IMG/VR virus record: IMGVR_UViG_3300025664_000001 | Location: 1 to 64,000 of that record | DNA from: a virus | DNA length: 64,000 nt | Reading direction: 5' to 3' (one strand) | Shown: piece after piece, positions 15,383 to 26,062 of the stretch | Numbering within the stretch: position 1 is the first letter of the stretch | Layout: each line of letters begins with the position of its first letter | Made by a program: the position numbers and the translations under genes | The notes under the pieces: generated by a model | What the model saw: only the letters and a program-made list of their open reading frames with translations | Database searches by the model: none | What the model was told of the DNA's origin: nothing

Positions 15383-15603
15383 CAGTACACTTCCTTCATA
15401 GGCTTCGCGTCGTACAATCGGAACCCTGAAATCAGGCTCTTGACCCGAACGCAGCCGTAGACAAGACCGGCCGCGATAAGCTCTGCCATCGCCCTCGGCG
15501 CGCTGGTGTAGTCGTACCACGCGCCGGCTTCGATGCGCGCGTAGAGCTTCTGGGCACGCGGGGAAAGGGTCTTGAGCCGACTAGCGGCTTCGCGCTTGTT
15601 CAC
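15382..15603 (-). CDS. Small hypothetical protein, winged-helix-like
   Basis: 73 residues: two helices (EAASRLKTLSPRAQKLYARIE, RAMAELIAAGLV) followed by a short hairpin, compatible with a mini winged helix. GTG 15603 is in a GTGA overlap. Confidence 0.6.
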   Translation of the reverse strand: MNKREAASRLKTLSPRAQKLYARIEAGAWYDYTSAPRAMAELIAAGLVYGCVRVKSLISGFRLYDAKPMKEVY

Positions 15604-16064
15604 TGGGCTTCGAAGTCCGACTGAAACTGCTTCACCGACGATATGAGTCGTTTGCCGGTTAGGCTCATGTTTCCATTTGAAGACGTGTACTCGTAGACAA
15701 CCGACTTGTTGTCAGAAAAGACGACAACGATATCAGCGCCGGTTTGCCGGCCTATCCAGCATGAGCCAACTTCAGGCCGCTCCGAATGAATCACGACATG
15801 CCCGACGCTCTGCCACCTGTTCGTGTACTCGTCGGTATCATGGATGACGCGCGTCTCATAGCCATCTTCATTGCGCAGCACCGTGCCGACCGGGTAGCAC
15901 GTCACCGGGTGCTCGTGATATTCCACGTGACCGACCCTCGCCCATGCTCTTTCCGGAAAGTCCACGTTCTCAAATCTAGCATCAACAATGCGCGTGTCCG
16001 AGCACGATGCCGTGCTCTCCGCGTTTTTCTTGGTGCCAAGTATCGTTCCGAGTCGGTGTTTCAT
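15600..16064 (-). CDS. Hypothetical protein
   Basis: 154 residues, beta-rich, with His/Glu-rich central part (GHVEYHEHPVTCYPVGTV). No family recognised. A short gap of nine bases separates it from the upstream gene. Confidence 0.6.
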   Translation of the reverse strand: MKHRLGTILGTKKNAESTASCSDTRIVDARFENVDFPERAWARVGHVEYHEHPVTCYPVGTVLRNEDGYETRVIHDTDEYTNRWQSVGHVVIHSERPEVGSCWIGRQTGADIVVVFSDNKSVVYEYTSSNGNMSLTGKRLISSVKQFQSDFEAQ

Positions 16065-16073
16065 TTGCGTCTC

Positions 16074-16373
16074 CTAGAACGGAATATCTTCAGCGAGCGG
16101 AACGGGGATTTCCGGCGGGCTCAACGCGAGCGGTGCGTGCCGCGCGTTCCATCCCTGCCGATGCATGAACTCGTCGAGCACCGCTTCCAGCGTGTCGCCG
16201 GAAACGGCATTGGAAAAGTAAGTGTCGGCGGAAAGCTGATACGTGATCAGCACTTCGCCATCTTGAACGCGACCGCCGGCACTGACGCGCAGATAAAACG
16301 CGCTGCCGATGTTCGCGGCCTTGAGCGTCTCCCTAACGAGCATTGTCTGCCGCTGAAACTCTTCGCCGTTCAT
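16074..16373 (-). CDS. Hypothetical protein
   Basis: 99 residues, alpha/beta, ending PLAEDIPF. The acidic end followed by IPF is reminiscent of an SSB-type tail but is not in an SSB-like protein. ATGA overlap with the upstream gene. Confidence 0.6.
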   Translation of the reverse strand: MNGEEFQRQTMLVRETLKAANIGSAFYLRVSAGGRVQDGEVLITYQLSADTYFSNAVSGDTLEAVLDEFMHRQGWNARHAPLALSPPEIPVPLAEDIPF

Positions 16374-16660
16374 TTCGATTCCTCGATTTCTTGTCCACTG
16401 TCGAAGTAGTGCAGCACGTAGCTCTCACCGTCGAACGACAACGTTCCGATGTGATAGGAGAATTCGACCGGCACGGGTTTGCCAGTTTCAGCGGAGAACA
16501 ATCGACGCAGCACGTTCGGCGCGTCAGGATTGCACTGCGCCCACAAGCAGACTCCGCCAGCCTGCGAACCGATGTGCAGGATTTTCGCACCGCGTGGCAT
16601 CAGCACGTGAACAACGCGATGGCCGCCAGCTAGGAGCGGAAATTTCCAGACGGGGTTCAT
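16370..16660 (-). CDS. Small phage domain of unknown function (W-x-F/Y, MP.GA, LWA pattern)
   Basis: 96 residues: VWKFPL ... VLMPRGAKILHIGSQAGGVCLWAQCNP. I recall this pattern in many phage early regions (annotated as a domain of unknown function). ATG 16660 overlaps the upstream stop; the longer frame to 16837 is the shadow of that gene. Confidence 0.65.
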   Translation of the reverse strand: MNPVWKFPLLAGGHRVVHVLMPRGAKILHIGSQAGGVCLWAQCNPDAPNVLRRLFSAETGKPVPVEFSYHIGTLSFDGESYVLHYFDSGQEIEESK

Positions 16661-16941
16661 TGCGGCCAGCCGCGAATTTGCGGCGGCGGAACGACGGTGA
16701 TATCGCCATCGCTGATCCCACCACAATCGACGCCGGCCGGGCCGCACGCTTCTTCGAACGCGGCCTCGTCGAGCGGGTGAATGATGGTGATGTTGGGATA
16801 ATAGGAGCCGGGAATTTTCGAGGCGAGCGTGTAGCACGCCGCTTCGCTCGTCGCCGCACGCAACTCTTGATGCTCAGTCTGCCCCATGCCGAGGAATCCG
16901 GAACTGGTGAAGTAGAGCAGCATGCAGACGGTCGGCAACAT
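16657..16941 (-). CDS. Hypothetical protein, hydrophobic N-terminus
   Basis: 94 residues starting MLPTVCMLLYFTSSGFLG, which may be a signal peptide or anchor, then a Cys-containing domain (ACYTLASKI ... ACGPAGVDCGG) ending Pro-rich. A secreted or periplasmic early protein is possible. TGATG overlap sets ATG 16941. Confidence 0.6.
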   Translation of the reverse strand: MLPTVCMLLYFTSSGFLGMGQTEHQELRAATSEAACYTLASKIPGSYYPNITIIHPLDEAAFEEACGPAGVDCGGISDGDITVVPPPQIRGWPQ

Positions 16942-17144
16942 CAGCGTTTCACCTTGCAATCGTAGTGATCGAACAGCTTGACCGTCTGACTGACGGCGTC
17001 GAACTCGGGAACAGTGCCACGTGAACTGCAACGCGGATTCAGTTTGAGCGCGTCTTGGCCGGCTTGATACGACAATGCATCGAATGCCATGCCGACAAAC
17101 ACGACCATGAGTATCACGGAGAAGACGAGCGAGATTCGGCTCAC
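16941..17144 (-). CDS. Small membrane or secreted protein
   Basis: 67 residues with an N-terminal hydrophobic segment (ISLVFSVILMVVFVGMAFDA) and two Cys in a short outside region (NPRCSS ... HYDCKVKR). GTG 17144 is in a GTGA overlap with the 56-residue gene upstream. Paired with the next gene, which has the same build. Confidence 0.6.
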   Translation of the reverse strand: MSRISLVFSVILMVVFVGMAFDALSYQAGQDALKLNPRCSSRGTVPEFDAVSQTVKLFDHYDCKVKR

Positions 17145-17311
17145 GACGGACTCTCTTTGAAATCGACGAGGGCATCGGCCAAACGCTCTTCGGCAGTGGC
17201 GATGAACTTCTCGTCCTTGCGAAGACAGGCCCGTATCAGATCGCCTACGCAGCGCGCGGTTTCTAGCGCTTCGATGCGAACAATCTCTTCGGGTGTTCTA
17301 GCGGGCATCAT
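17141..17311 (-). CDS. Small hypothetical protein, 56 residues, probably leaderless
   Basis: MMPARTPEEIVRIEALETAR..., helical and charged. ATGATG at 17311 lies six bases after the -10 of the promoter at 17318-17346. Its TGA overlaps the GTG of the following gene. No family recognised. Confidence 0.6.
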   Translation of the reverse strand: MMPARTPEEIVRIEALETARCVGDLIRACLRKDEKFIATAEERLADALVDFKESPS

Positions 17312-17317
17312 CACGGT

Positions 17318-17346
17318 GTCCTACTCTTGGTTCTTGGGCCGGTCAA
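17318..17346 (-). promoter_or_regulatory. Promoter TTGACC-N17-TAGGAC
   Basis: -35 TTGACC (17346-17341), -10-like TAGGAC (17323-17318), spacing 17, six bases before ATG 17311. A GTTAACC word lies just upstream. Likely start of the long leftward operon below 17311. Confidence 0.55.
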
Positions 17347-17383
17347 CAGGAATCTTAGACGCACGGTTAACGCGCATCCGTCG

Positions 17384-17752
17384 TCATTTCACCGGCAGAC
17401 CAGTTGCAGGGTCGGTCATCACGTGCGCGGCGTGTTTTTCTTCGGCTTCTATTCGAGCGGCTTGGACTTTCGCTTCGCGGGCCTTGGACCGAATCCAGAA
17501 GTTCATCAGCCTAGTATCGAGTTGAGAGCCGCGAAGTAAAAAGCGCCACTTGCCCGGAACCCAGTGGCCGTCAACATGACGGATGATTCCGCGCGTCACG
17601 CTCACATTGGCCGGGATATAGTAGTCGTCGCGCCACGTCAGGAATCGCACTTTCTCGGTCCTTGCCGGCGACACGTTTTCGGTCGCATCGGGAAGAACGA
17701 GGATGGGCTTTCCGTGGTAGTGGAAGGTCGCGTCGGACTTGGTCAGGGCCAT
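17384..17752 (-). CDS. Hypothetical protein at the head of the leftward region
   Basis: 122 residues: beta-rich first half (FLTWRDDYYIPANVSVT) and a charged C-terminal helix (AREAKVQAARIEAEEKHA). No ribosome site; ATG 17752 is eight bases after the -10 of the promoter at 17761-17789, so it may be leaderless. First gene left of the intergenic region, so an early role or a regulator is possible. Confidence 0.65.
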   Translation of the reverse strand: MALTKSDATFHYHGKPILVLPDATENVSPARTEKVRFLTWRDDYYIPANVSVTRGIIRHVDGHWVPGKWRFLLRGSQLDTRLMNFWIRSKAREAKVQAARIEAEEKHAAHVMTDPATGLPVK

Positions 17753-17760
17753 TTGGGAAG

Positions 17761-17789
17761 CGATAACATGTGAGGGGATACAGCGTCAA
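17761..17789 (-). promoter_or_regulatory. Promoter TTGACG-N17-TTATCG
   Basis: -35 TTGACG (17789-17784), -10-like TTATCG (17766-17761), spacing 17, eight bases before ATG 17752. It lies at the left edge of the TTGTGCAG repeat cluster, which could regulate it. Confidence 0.5.
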
Positions 17790-17812
17790 GGGTCTTGGTC
17801 CGAATTGTGACG

Positions 17813-18078
17813 GCTTGTGCAGGTTGTGCAGCACTTGTGCAGCGCAAGGCTAGGAAAGCCGCGGCCTGCACAACCTGCACAAGCTGCACGAGTTGATCTT
17901 CAATTCGCTCATACTTGTATCGTATAACACATGTGCAGGAATATATGTGTTACACTACACAACTCGTGCGAAATATGGAGATTCGGGCCGAGGTTGTGCA
18001 GTTGGCCTCCAACCCCTTACGGCTCTAGGTGCACAAGTGCTGCACAGGTGCTTTTTCTGGGTTGTGCAGCTTGTGCAG
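17813..18078. repeat. TTGTGCAG iteron-like cluster with a 19-bp inverted repeat
   Basis: This 650-bp gene-free region (17753-18402) separates the leftward and rightward halves. It holds eight exact TTGTGCAG words: plus orientation at 17815, 17824, 17835, 17994, 18062 and 18071, and CTGCACAA at 17866 and 17875; one-mismatch copies are at 17884, 17931 and 18040. Several are 9 bp apart. The arms 17813-17831 and 17866-17884 form a perfect 19-bp inverted repeat. A second inverted repeat, TAACACAT/ATGTGTTA, is at 17925-17952. This is what a replication origin or a multi-site operator looks like; I see no DnaA box. From 18080 to 18402 I see only a weak -10-like CATAAT at 18346. Confidence 0.7.
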
Positions 18079-18402
18079 TGGATTTGACGCCCTTCCCGGA
18101 CTGTCAGCGAACCTGCACTTCGGGTCGATACGAGCGCGTCGCAATGTGCTATCTTTATGATCTGGTGCGCAGTGGACACAATGCACACCCAAGCCCTATA
18201 CGAGCCCCCGGCCAAAGCCCGCGCACCTAACCCCGAGTTGCTAGTTTCTTGCTCCGCAACCGCTTGATATTTCGTCGAGCAAAGCAACGATCTGTTCACC
18301 GTAGGAACGGCCGAACTCCACCCTCGTCGCCGCCTGATCGCGTCCCATAATACACGTTATGCGACTAGAAATACCAGCCAGTTCAAAGGCTTAAGCATAC
18401 AA

Positions 18403-19014
18403 ATGACTGAAAGAATGCACCCTGAAAGCATCCAGCATCGGCCGATATCCAGCGCACTGGCACTGGTCGAGATGCGGCGCGCTATACTGGCGCGCGTTGA
18501 TGTGATCCAGAACTTCGTCGATGTGGCCAACGGGGTTATGCCTGCACGCTGGGCAGCGGTGCTAGATGTGCCCGGACGTAAAGACGAAGTAACAGGTAAG
18601 CTGATCAAGGGCATGCCGGCCAAGCTTGCTCTGGAGCACATACTGCGTGCGAACGAACTACTGCTCAAGCGCATACTGCCCGAGTATAGGCAGATCGAAG
18701 TCAGTAGCGATACTGGTGATAACGCTATGTCCTTTGATCAGGCTAAGGCGCTAATGGCAGCGACGCTGATCAGCGCAGTCAACAGCGCAGGCGGGCGCTA
18801 CGTAGACGGCAAGCTGGTCATGCCCCCGGTGGAGCCGGGCCAAGAGACTGGGCTGATCATAGACGAGGCAGTGGTGGTTGAGCCTGACCCGGTAGCCGAG
18901 GCGCTCGTTAGCGTGGGAAGGCGGATCAGTGCCGACGATCTGGAATCGTTAGACCCCGTCTCGCCTTTGGACGCTGGGGTAGCCTCCCCGCAGGATTTTT
19001 CCCCGGCAAAATAA
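18403..19014 (+). CDS. terS: Putative small terminase subunit
   Basis: 203 residues, helical, with a central basic region (DVPGRKDEVTGKLIKGMPAKLALEHILRAN, residues about 63-92) and an acidic C-terminus. No diagnostic motif; the call rests on its place as first gene of the rightward block, three genes ahead of the large terminase. It would recognise the packaging site. Codon use differs from neighbours: more ATA, CTA and other AT-ending codons, suggesting a different recent origin. Ribosome site before ATG 18403 is weak. Confidence 0.45.
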   Translation: MTERMHPESIQHRPISSALALVEMRRAILARVDVIQNFVDVANGVMPARWAAVLDVPGRKDEVTGKLIKGMPAKLALEHILRANELLLKRILPEYRQIEVSSDTGDNAMSFDQAKALMAATLISAVNSAGGRYVDGKLVMPPVEPGQETGLIIDEAVVVEPDPVAEALVSVGRRISADDLESLDPVSPLDAGVASPQDFSPAK

Positions 19015-19039
19015 TCATTTCCAAACGGTAACAATCCAG

Positions 19040-19423
19040 ATGACGCTCGCCTCCGCCTTACGAAATTTTTTCCGGATTTTCCGGACCTCGGCCCCCGACC
19101 CCGAGACCTTCCTGCTTGAAGGCTGGGAAACTTCGATCTGCCGCGAGGCGCCGGTATCCTACCGGGACAAGTGTAAACGGCTCCGGCTCGACGGCCCGAC
19201 CCCGTGCCTCTGTTGCGAGGGCGAGTGCGTCGGCGGGGACTGGCCGTTCCTAACTATCCCGTCTGTCAAAGACGCGAAAGTTGACGAAAGCTTCCGCGTG
19301 GACGGCTGGGATGACGAGCCCGTGGACTACAGCGTGGACGGCGAGCCGCGCTTCCCGATTGAAAAGCTCGACGAGCGCTTCCGCAGCGCTGAAGGCGCAG
19401 GACACGGAGACCCGACCCTATGA
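19040..19423 (+). CDS. Hypothetical protein between terminase genes
   Basis: 127 residues. The basic start is followed by a Cys cluster (PCLCCEGECVGGDWPF) that may bind metal, then an acidic region. No family recognised. Its stop overlaps ATG 19420 of the next gene (ATGA). Confidence 0.6.
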   Translation: MTLASALRNFFRIFRTSAPDPETFLLEGWETSICREAPVSYRDKCKRLRLDGPTPCLCCEGECVGGDWPFLTIPSVKDAKVDESFRVDGWDDEPVDYSVDGEPRFPIEKLDERFRSAEGAGHGDPTL

Positions 19424-19617
19424 AACTGTGTAAACGGCTTCGGTCGGTGACGGCGCGATTCAGGCGCACCGACTATCTCTACTTCGGCCACTCGACGGTG
19501 ATCGACGGGCGCCCGTACGACCGCGGCTTCACGCAGGGCTTTGGGCCGTTCATGCTGCACGTTCACTGGAAATCGAAGAAGCTCGTCGAGGGAGATGCAT
19601 CACTTGGACCCTCTTAA
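19420..19617 (+). CDS. Small hypothetical protein
   Basis: 65 residues (MKLCKRLRSVTARFRR...), basic N-terminus, beta-rich end with HVHWKSKK. Overlaps the large terminase start by about 20 bases. No family recognised. Confidence 0.55.
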   Translation: MKLCKRLRSVTARFRRTDYLYFGHSTVIDGRPYDRGFTQGFGPFMLHVHWKSKKLVEGDASLGPS

Positions 19618-21016
19618 CGACGCAGAATTCGTGCGCCTGCTCGCGCAGGCAAACGAAGCCGGCTTGCTCGACGAGATGCTGCGTTCGCATCCCGAGATTG
19701 CCCGCGTCATCGGCGCCGACTGGGCGCTGCTCCAGCGGCCGGACCAACGCACCCCGCCCGGCGACTGGGTGACGTGGCTCATTCTGGCAGGACGCGGCGC
19801 CGGCAAGACGCGCACCGGAGCCGAGTGGATCAATGGGCTGGCGGCCACGGGCCTCTATCCGAGCATCGCGCTTGTTGCCGAGACCGCGGCCGACGTGCGC
19901 GACGTTATGATGGACGGCCCGAGCGGCATCATGCACACCGGCCACCCGGATTCCCGGCCCAAGTACCGAACTTCCCGCCGCAAGGTCGAGTGGCCGAACG
20001 GCACGATTGCGCAGACTTACTCCGCCGACGACCCCGAGCAGCTTCGTGGTCCGCAGTTTCACGCGGCTTGGTCCGACGAGTTGGCGAAATGGCGCTACGC
20101 CGACGAGGCGTGGTCCAACTTGCAGTTTGGCCTTCGACTCGGGCAAAATCCGAGGCAGACTGTGACTACTACTCCGCGTCCGATGAAGCTCATTCGCGAG
20201 ATGATCATTGAGTCGCGAAAGAAGCATCCCTCGGTCGTTCTCACCCGCGCTTCGACTAGCGCGAACATGGTCAACCTCGCGCCGTCGTTCCTGAAGACGG
20301 TCGTTGCGAAATACGTCGGCACTCGTCTCGGCCGGCAAGAACTGGAAGCCGAGATTCTCGACGACAACCCTTACGCGCTCTGGAAGCGGGACACGATAGA
20401 CAAGTACCGCGTGCCGGGCGTGAATCGGGAACTGACGCGCATCGTCGTCTCGGTAGACCCGCCGACGACGAGCGGTGAAGACGCCGACGAGTGCGGCATC
20501 ATCGTTGCCGGCTGCACGGCCGGGTTTGGGAACGACCGGCACTACTTCGTGCTGGACGACATGACGACGCAGGGCATGCGGCCGATGCGCGATAGTGTCG
20601 ATGACGATTTGGGCTGGGCGGACATTGCGATCAATGCGTGGAAGCTTCACCACGCCGATTGCATCGTCGCCGAAGTGAACAACGGCGGCGAGATGGTCAC
20701 GCAGACTATCACCCGCGCTTCAGGCGGGACGGCGATTGCCGTTCGCTCCGTGCGTGCGACGCGCGGCAAAGTTACTCGGGCCGAACCTATCTCGGCACTC
20801 TACGCTCAGGGCAAGGTGCATCACGTCGGCACCTTCGCCAAGCTGGAGGATCAGATGACAGAGTTTTCCAGCGACTTCGACAAGAAGACCGCCGGCTACT
20901 CCCCCGACCGCGTCGATGGCCTCGTCTGGGCACTGACGGAACTGTCGGGTAGCAACTGGGAAACGATTGATGACCGCGTCGGCGCAGTCGGCCCGCGGCA
21001 ACAGGGTGAGGGATAG
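19595..21016 (+). CDS. terL: Large terminase subunit
   Basis: About 473 residues. Motor ATPase: LAGRGAGKT (Walker A, near residue 64-72) and FHAAWSDELAKW (Walker B with catalytic Glu, near 155). Nuclease domain: VSVDPP near 288, then DCIVAEVNNGG near 355 and a C-terminal PDRVDGLVWAL Asp, the metal-binding acidic residues that cut concatemeric DNA. It drives genome packaging at the portal. Start is ATG 19595 or TTG 19604; GAGGGAG is better spaced for the TTG. Confidence 0.93.
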   Translation: MHHLDPLNDAEFVRLLAQANEAGLLDEMLRSHPEIARVIGADWALLQRPDQRTPPGDWVTWLILAGRGAGKTRTGAEWINGLAATGLYPSIALVAETAADVRDVMMDGPSGIMHTGHPDSRPKYRTSRRKVEWPNGTIAQTYSADDPEQLRGPQFHAAWSDELAKWRYADEAWSNLQFGLRLGQNPRQTVTTTPRPMKLIREMIIESRKKHPSVVLTRASTSANMVNLAPSFLKTVVAKYVGTRLGRQELEAEILDDNPYALWKRDTIDKYRVPGVNRELTRIVVSVDPPTTSGEDADECGIIVAGCTAGFGNDRHYFVLDDMTTQGMRPMRDSVDDDLGWADIAINAWKLHHADCIVAEVNNGGEMVTQTITRASGGTAIAVRSVRATRGKVTRAEPISALYAQGKVHHVGTFAKLEDQMTEFSSDFDKKTAGYSPDRVDGLVWALTELSGSNWETIDDRVGAVGPRQQGEG

Positions 21017-21017
21017 T

Positions 21018-22643
21018 ATGGCGAATCAACAGCCGCAAGGCTCGAACCCGCGTTCTCGGCTCGGCGCATTTCTCGCGAACACTTTCGGCCTCAACCGCTA
21101 CAACACTCCGCCGACGCAAACCGCGGGCGTGTCCGGCATCGTCTCTGCCGGCGGCTTTCTCATGTCGCCCGAGCGCGACGAGCGCTTGATTGGCGACCGC
21201 AAGTGGAAGACCTTTGCCGACCTGATCAATGACCACTCGATTATCTCCGCGGGCGTGCGCTACTTTCAGGCAATCATCGCGAAGGCGGACTGGAAAGCCG
21301 AAGCGGTCAGCGATAAGCCGGACGCCGTGGCGGCGGCCGAGTTTGTTGACGAAGCGCTCGACCGGATGGCGACTTCGTGGAAGCGCATCGTGCGCCGCGC
21401 CGCGCTCTATCGGTTCTACGGCTACTCGTTGCAGGAGTGGACCGCGCAGACGTGGGACGACGGGCGCATCGGCATCATGGACGTGGAGCTTCGTCCGCAG
21501 CGCACGATCCGCCGCTGGGACTTGGATATCGGCGGGACGGTGCAGGGCGTTGGCCAGTGGGCGCCGCAGACCGGCGTCGAGCTTTATATTCCGCGCTCGA
21601 AAATGCTCTACCTCGTCGATGACGCGCTGAGCGACGACCCGGAAGGTATCGGCCTGCTCCGTCACATCGTTGCGCCGGCCGCTCGGGCGTCGCGCTACCT
21701 GCAACTGGAAGGCTGGGGCTTCGAGACTGACTTGCGCGGCGTGCCGATTGGGCGCGCTCCGGTCCAGACCCTCAAGGACCAAGTCAAGGCCGGCACGATC
21801 ACGCAGGCCGACATGGATTTGGAACTGCGCGACATGAAAGCTTTCCTTGATCGGCACGTGAAAGACCCGAGCACCGGCTACATGCTCGACTCCGGCTCGT
21901 ACCCGACCAAAGGCCCCGTCGCCGACAACCCGACGAGCTATCCGAAGTGGGGCTTCGAACTGATCAACGGCGGCTCGACCGCGTTCCAACAGATTGCCAC
22001 GGCGCTCGACCGGCTCAATCACGAGATGGCGTGGGTGCTCGGCGTCGAGCACGTGCTGCTCGGGCAGGACACCGGCTCGTTCGCGCTCGCCAAGTCGAAG
22101 ACCACGAACCTCTATCAAGTCGCTGACTCTGTCCTTACGGAAATCGCGCAGTCGGCTTCGCGCGATATCATCGACAATCTCTGGGCGCTCAACGGCTTCG
22201 ACGAAGACCTGAAGCCGGTGCTCGTCGCAGAGAGCGCGCAGTTCAAGGACGTGGCGCAAATGTCCGCGGTGCTGAAGGACATGGCCGCCGCGGGCGCTCT
22301 GCTCGCCCCGGGCGACCCGGCGGTCAACGTGATGCGCGGGCTGATCGGCCTGCCTGACGCGGACACTTCGGGCTCTGCGCTCGTGGACGCGGCGCTGTTG
22401 AACGCGGGTATCGACCCGGCCGACGTGGGCCTCGGGGTTCCCGTCGTGGCCAAGCCGGCCAAGACCCCGCCTCAGTCGCCCTCGGGCACCGGACTGCCGA
22501 ACGAGAATAACCCGGCCGTGCCGGATAGTTCGCGCGGCGCGGCAACTCCGGGAGCGAAGAAGACGTTCTACGGATACGATTCAAAGCAGTCGCGCATGCA
22601 GCGCGCTATGCGCAAGGCGCTCAAGAAGGCAAAGGCGAAATAG
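21018..22643 (+). CDS. Portal protein, DUF935/Mu gp29-like
   Basis: 541 residues. The segment WKTFADLINDHSIISAGVRYFQ, the conserved YRFYGYSLQEW, and RPQRTIRRWDL are typical of DUF935 portals. It forms the dodecameric DNA channel at one capsid vertex and binds TerL. GAGGGAT precedes ATG 21018, one base after the TerL stop. The C-terminus is basic (MRKALKKAKAK). Confidence 0.88.
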   Translation: MANQQPQGSNPRSRLGAFLANTFGLNRYNTPPTQTAGVSGIVSAGGFLMSPERDERLIGDRKWKTFADLINDHSIISAGVRYFQAIIAKADWKAEAVSDKPDAVAAAEFVDEALDRMATSWKRIVRRAALYRFYGYSLQEWTAQTWDDGRIGIMDVELRPQRTIRRWDLDIGGTVQGVGQWAPQTGVELYIPRSKMLYLVDDALSDDPEGIGLLRHIVAPAARASRYLQLEGWGFETDLRGVPIGRAPVQTLKDQVKAGTITQADMDLELRDMKAFLDRHVKDPSTGYMLDSGSYPTKGPVADNPTSYPKWGFELINGGSTAFQQIATALDRLNHEMAWVLGVEHVLLGQDTGSFALAKSKTTNLYQVADSVLTEIAQSASRDIIDNLWALNGFDEDLKPVLVAESAQFKDVAQMSAVLKDMAAAGALLAPGDPAVNVMRGLIGLPDADTSGSALVDAALLNAGIDPADVGLGVPVVAKPAKTPPQSPSGTGLPNENNPAVPDSSRGAATPGAKKTFYGYDSKQSRMQRAMRKALKKAKAK

Positions 22644-22645
22644 TC

Positions 22646-23008
22646 ATGGCAAGCTGGGCTCGTCAGTTGAAAAATGCGCTCGACCTTACCCTCCCGGGAA
22701 CGGGCACGGGTTCGTTCGAGCGGCAGGCAGTTTTGAAGTTGCTGCCCAAGACCGTCACCGATCTGGTTGCGGCCAAGGTCTCGACTTCCTCGGCGTCGCT
22801 CACCTTCACTCCGTCAGTGGATGCGACCACGCATCAACAGCGAAAGAAGCTGCACAGCGTCAGCACGTGGGACGCAGCGGCCACGGTGCTGGAGGGCGCA
22901 ACCCTCACCGGGCTGACGATTTCAGCGACGTACGATTTCCAAGTTCGTGGCGTCAACAGCTACGGAGTCAACGAGTGGTCGAACGTATCGACCGTTGCGT
23001 TGGCGTAA
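22646..23008 (+). CDS. Small protein with fibronectin-III-like domain
   Basis: 120 residues. The second half (LTFTPSVDATTHQQ ... ISATYDFQVRGVNSYGVNEWSN) has the FN3 pattern of beta strands ending in Y-F-V-x-N-x-x-G-x-S. Such domains decorate phage surfaces and may bind carbohydrate weakly. Lies directly after the portal gene. Confidence 0.6.
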   Translation: MASWARQLKNALDLTLPGTGTGSFERQAVLKLLPKTVTDLVAAKVSTSSASLTFTPSVDATTHQQRKKLHSVSTWDAAATVLEGATLTGLTISATYDFQVRGVNSYGVNEWSNVSTVALA

Positions 23009-23039
23009 TTCTCAAGAAGACAGAAAAGGAGTCTCTTCC

Positions 23040-23246
23040 ATGTCCTTCCTTACCCCTCTGGTTATCGGCGCGTTTGCCGCTGGCGTTGCGGTTGATCGGT
23101 TCGGTGTTCCTGCCGTACTCAAGGCGATTGTCACCTTGTGGAACGATGCGAAGACCGAAGTCGCCGTTCTTACTGCCGCGAAGGTCGCCCCGGCGCCCGC
23201 GCCGGCAGTGGTTGTTGTCGAGCCGGCTGCTCCGGCCGCGAAGTAA
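23040..23246 (+). CDS. Small protein with hydrophobic N-terminus and Ala/Pro tail
   Basis: 68 residues: a membrane-like N-terminal helix (FLTPLVIGAFAAGVAVDRFG) and a low-complexity C-terminus (APAPAPAVVVVEPAAPAAK). GGAG lies upstream of ATG 23040. Function unknown. Confidence 0.6.
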   Translation: MSFLTPLVIGAFAAGVAVDRFGVPAVLKAIVTLWNDAKTEVAVLTAAKVAPAPAPAVVVVEPAAPAAK

Positions 23247-23260
23247 AATCAACCTGTAGC

Positions 23261-23284
23261 CTGATTCAGCAAACGCTGAATCAG
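23261..23284 (+). other. Perfect 10-bp hairpin between connector genes
   Basis: CTGATTCAGC (23261-23270), loop AAAC, GCTGAATCAG (23275-23284), flanked on both sides by CCTGTAG. No T-run follows, so it is more likely an RNA processing or stability element than a terminator. Confidence 0.5.
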
Positions 23285-23312
23285 CCTGTAGACTGAAAAA
23301 GGAACCTCGCCC

Positions 23313-23857
23313 GTGACTCTCATAGTTTGGCCGACTGCCGGCGCGAACAGCTACGTTTCCGTTGCGGATGCCAGCGCCTACTTCGCGCTGCGCATCAACT
23401 CGGGCGCGTGGGCTGTGAACGCCGGCATGCAAGAAGCTGCGCTGGCCACGGCGACTTCGCTTCTCGATACGTACGGCTGGGTTGGAACTCCGACCGACCC
23501 GGCGCAACCGCTCGGCTGGCCGCGAACCGGCGTCGGTGTCATCGACCCGTCCGTGCTCCCGCCCGCCGTCGTCAAGGCGGTGGAAGAGTTGGCGCTCGCG
23601 CTGATCAACACGCCTGCCCTCGCTGACCTGACCGGCACTGGGTCGAACATCTCGTCGCTCGCTGCCGGCTCGGCAAGGATCACGTACTTCGCGAAGATCA
23701 CGGGCTCGATCTTCCCGCCGCTCGTGTGGCTCATTCTCACCGGGCTGACGCAGGGCTCCGGCTCTAGCATGGGCGGCACGCAAGTTTTTGGCGATGGTCG
23801 CAGTGTGTTCTCCGAAAGTCGCGACAACGGCGACTTCGGAATGAACAGGGGGTTCTA

Positions 23858-23858
<1 letters not shown>
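23313..23858 (+). CDS. Head-tail adaptor-like protein (DnaT-like family)
   Basis: 181 residues. GANSYVSVADASAYFALR, EAALATATSLLD and AQPLGWPRTG match the phage family labelled DnaT-like, found in connector positions, so an adaptor role is inferred from context. GTG 23313 has GGAA upstream; the stop overlaps the next ATG (TAATG). Confidence 0.65.

Positions 23859-26061
<2,203 letters not shown>

Positions 26062-26062
<1 letters not shown>

Noticed and set aside
17813-18078. CRISPR array
   Set aside because: Repeats are 8 bp, both orientations, variable spacing, no spacers of regular length; iteron-like instead.
19550-22259. Long minus-strand open frames opposite the large terminase and portal
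   Set aside because: They are antisense shadows of GC-rich genes whose motifs are clear on the plus strand.
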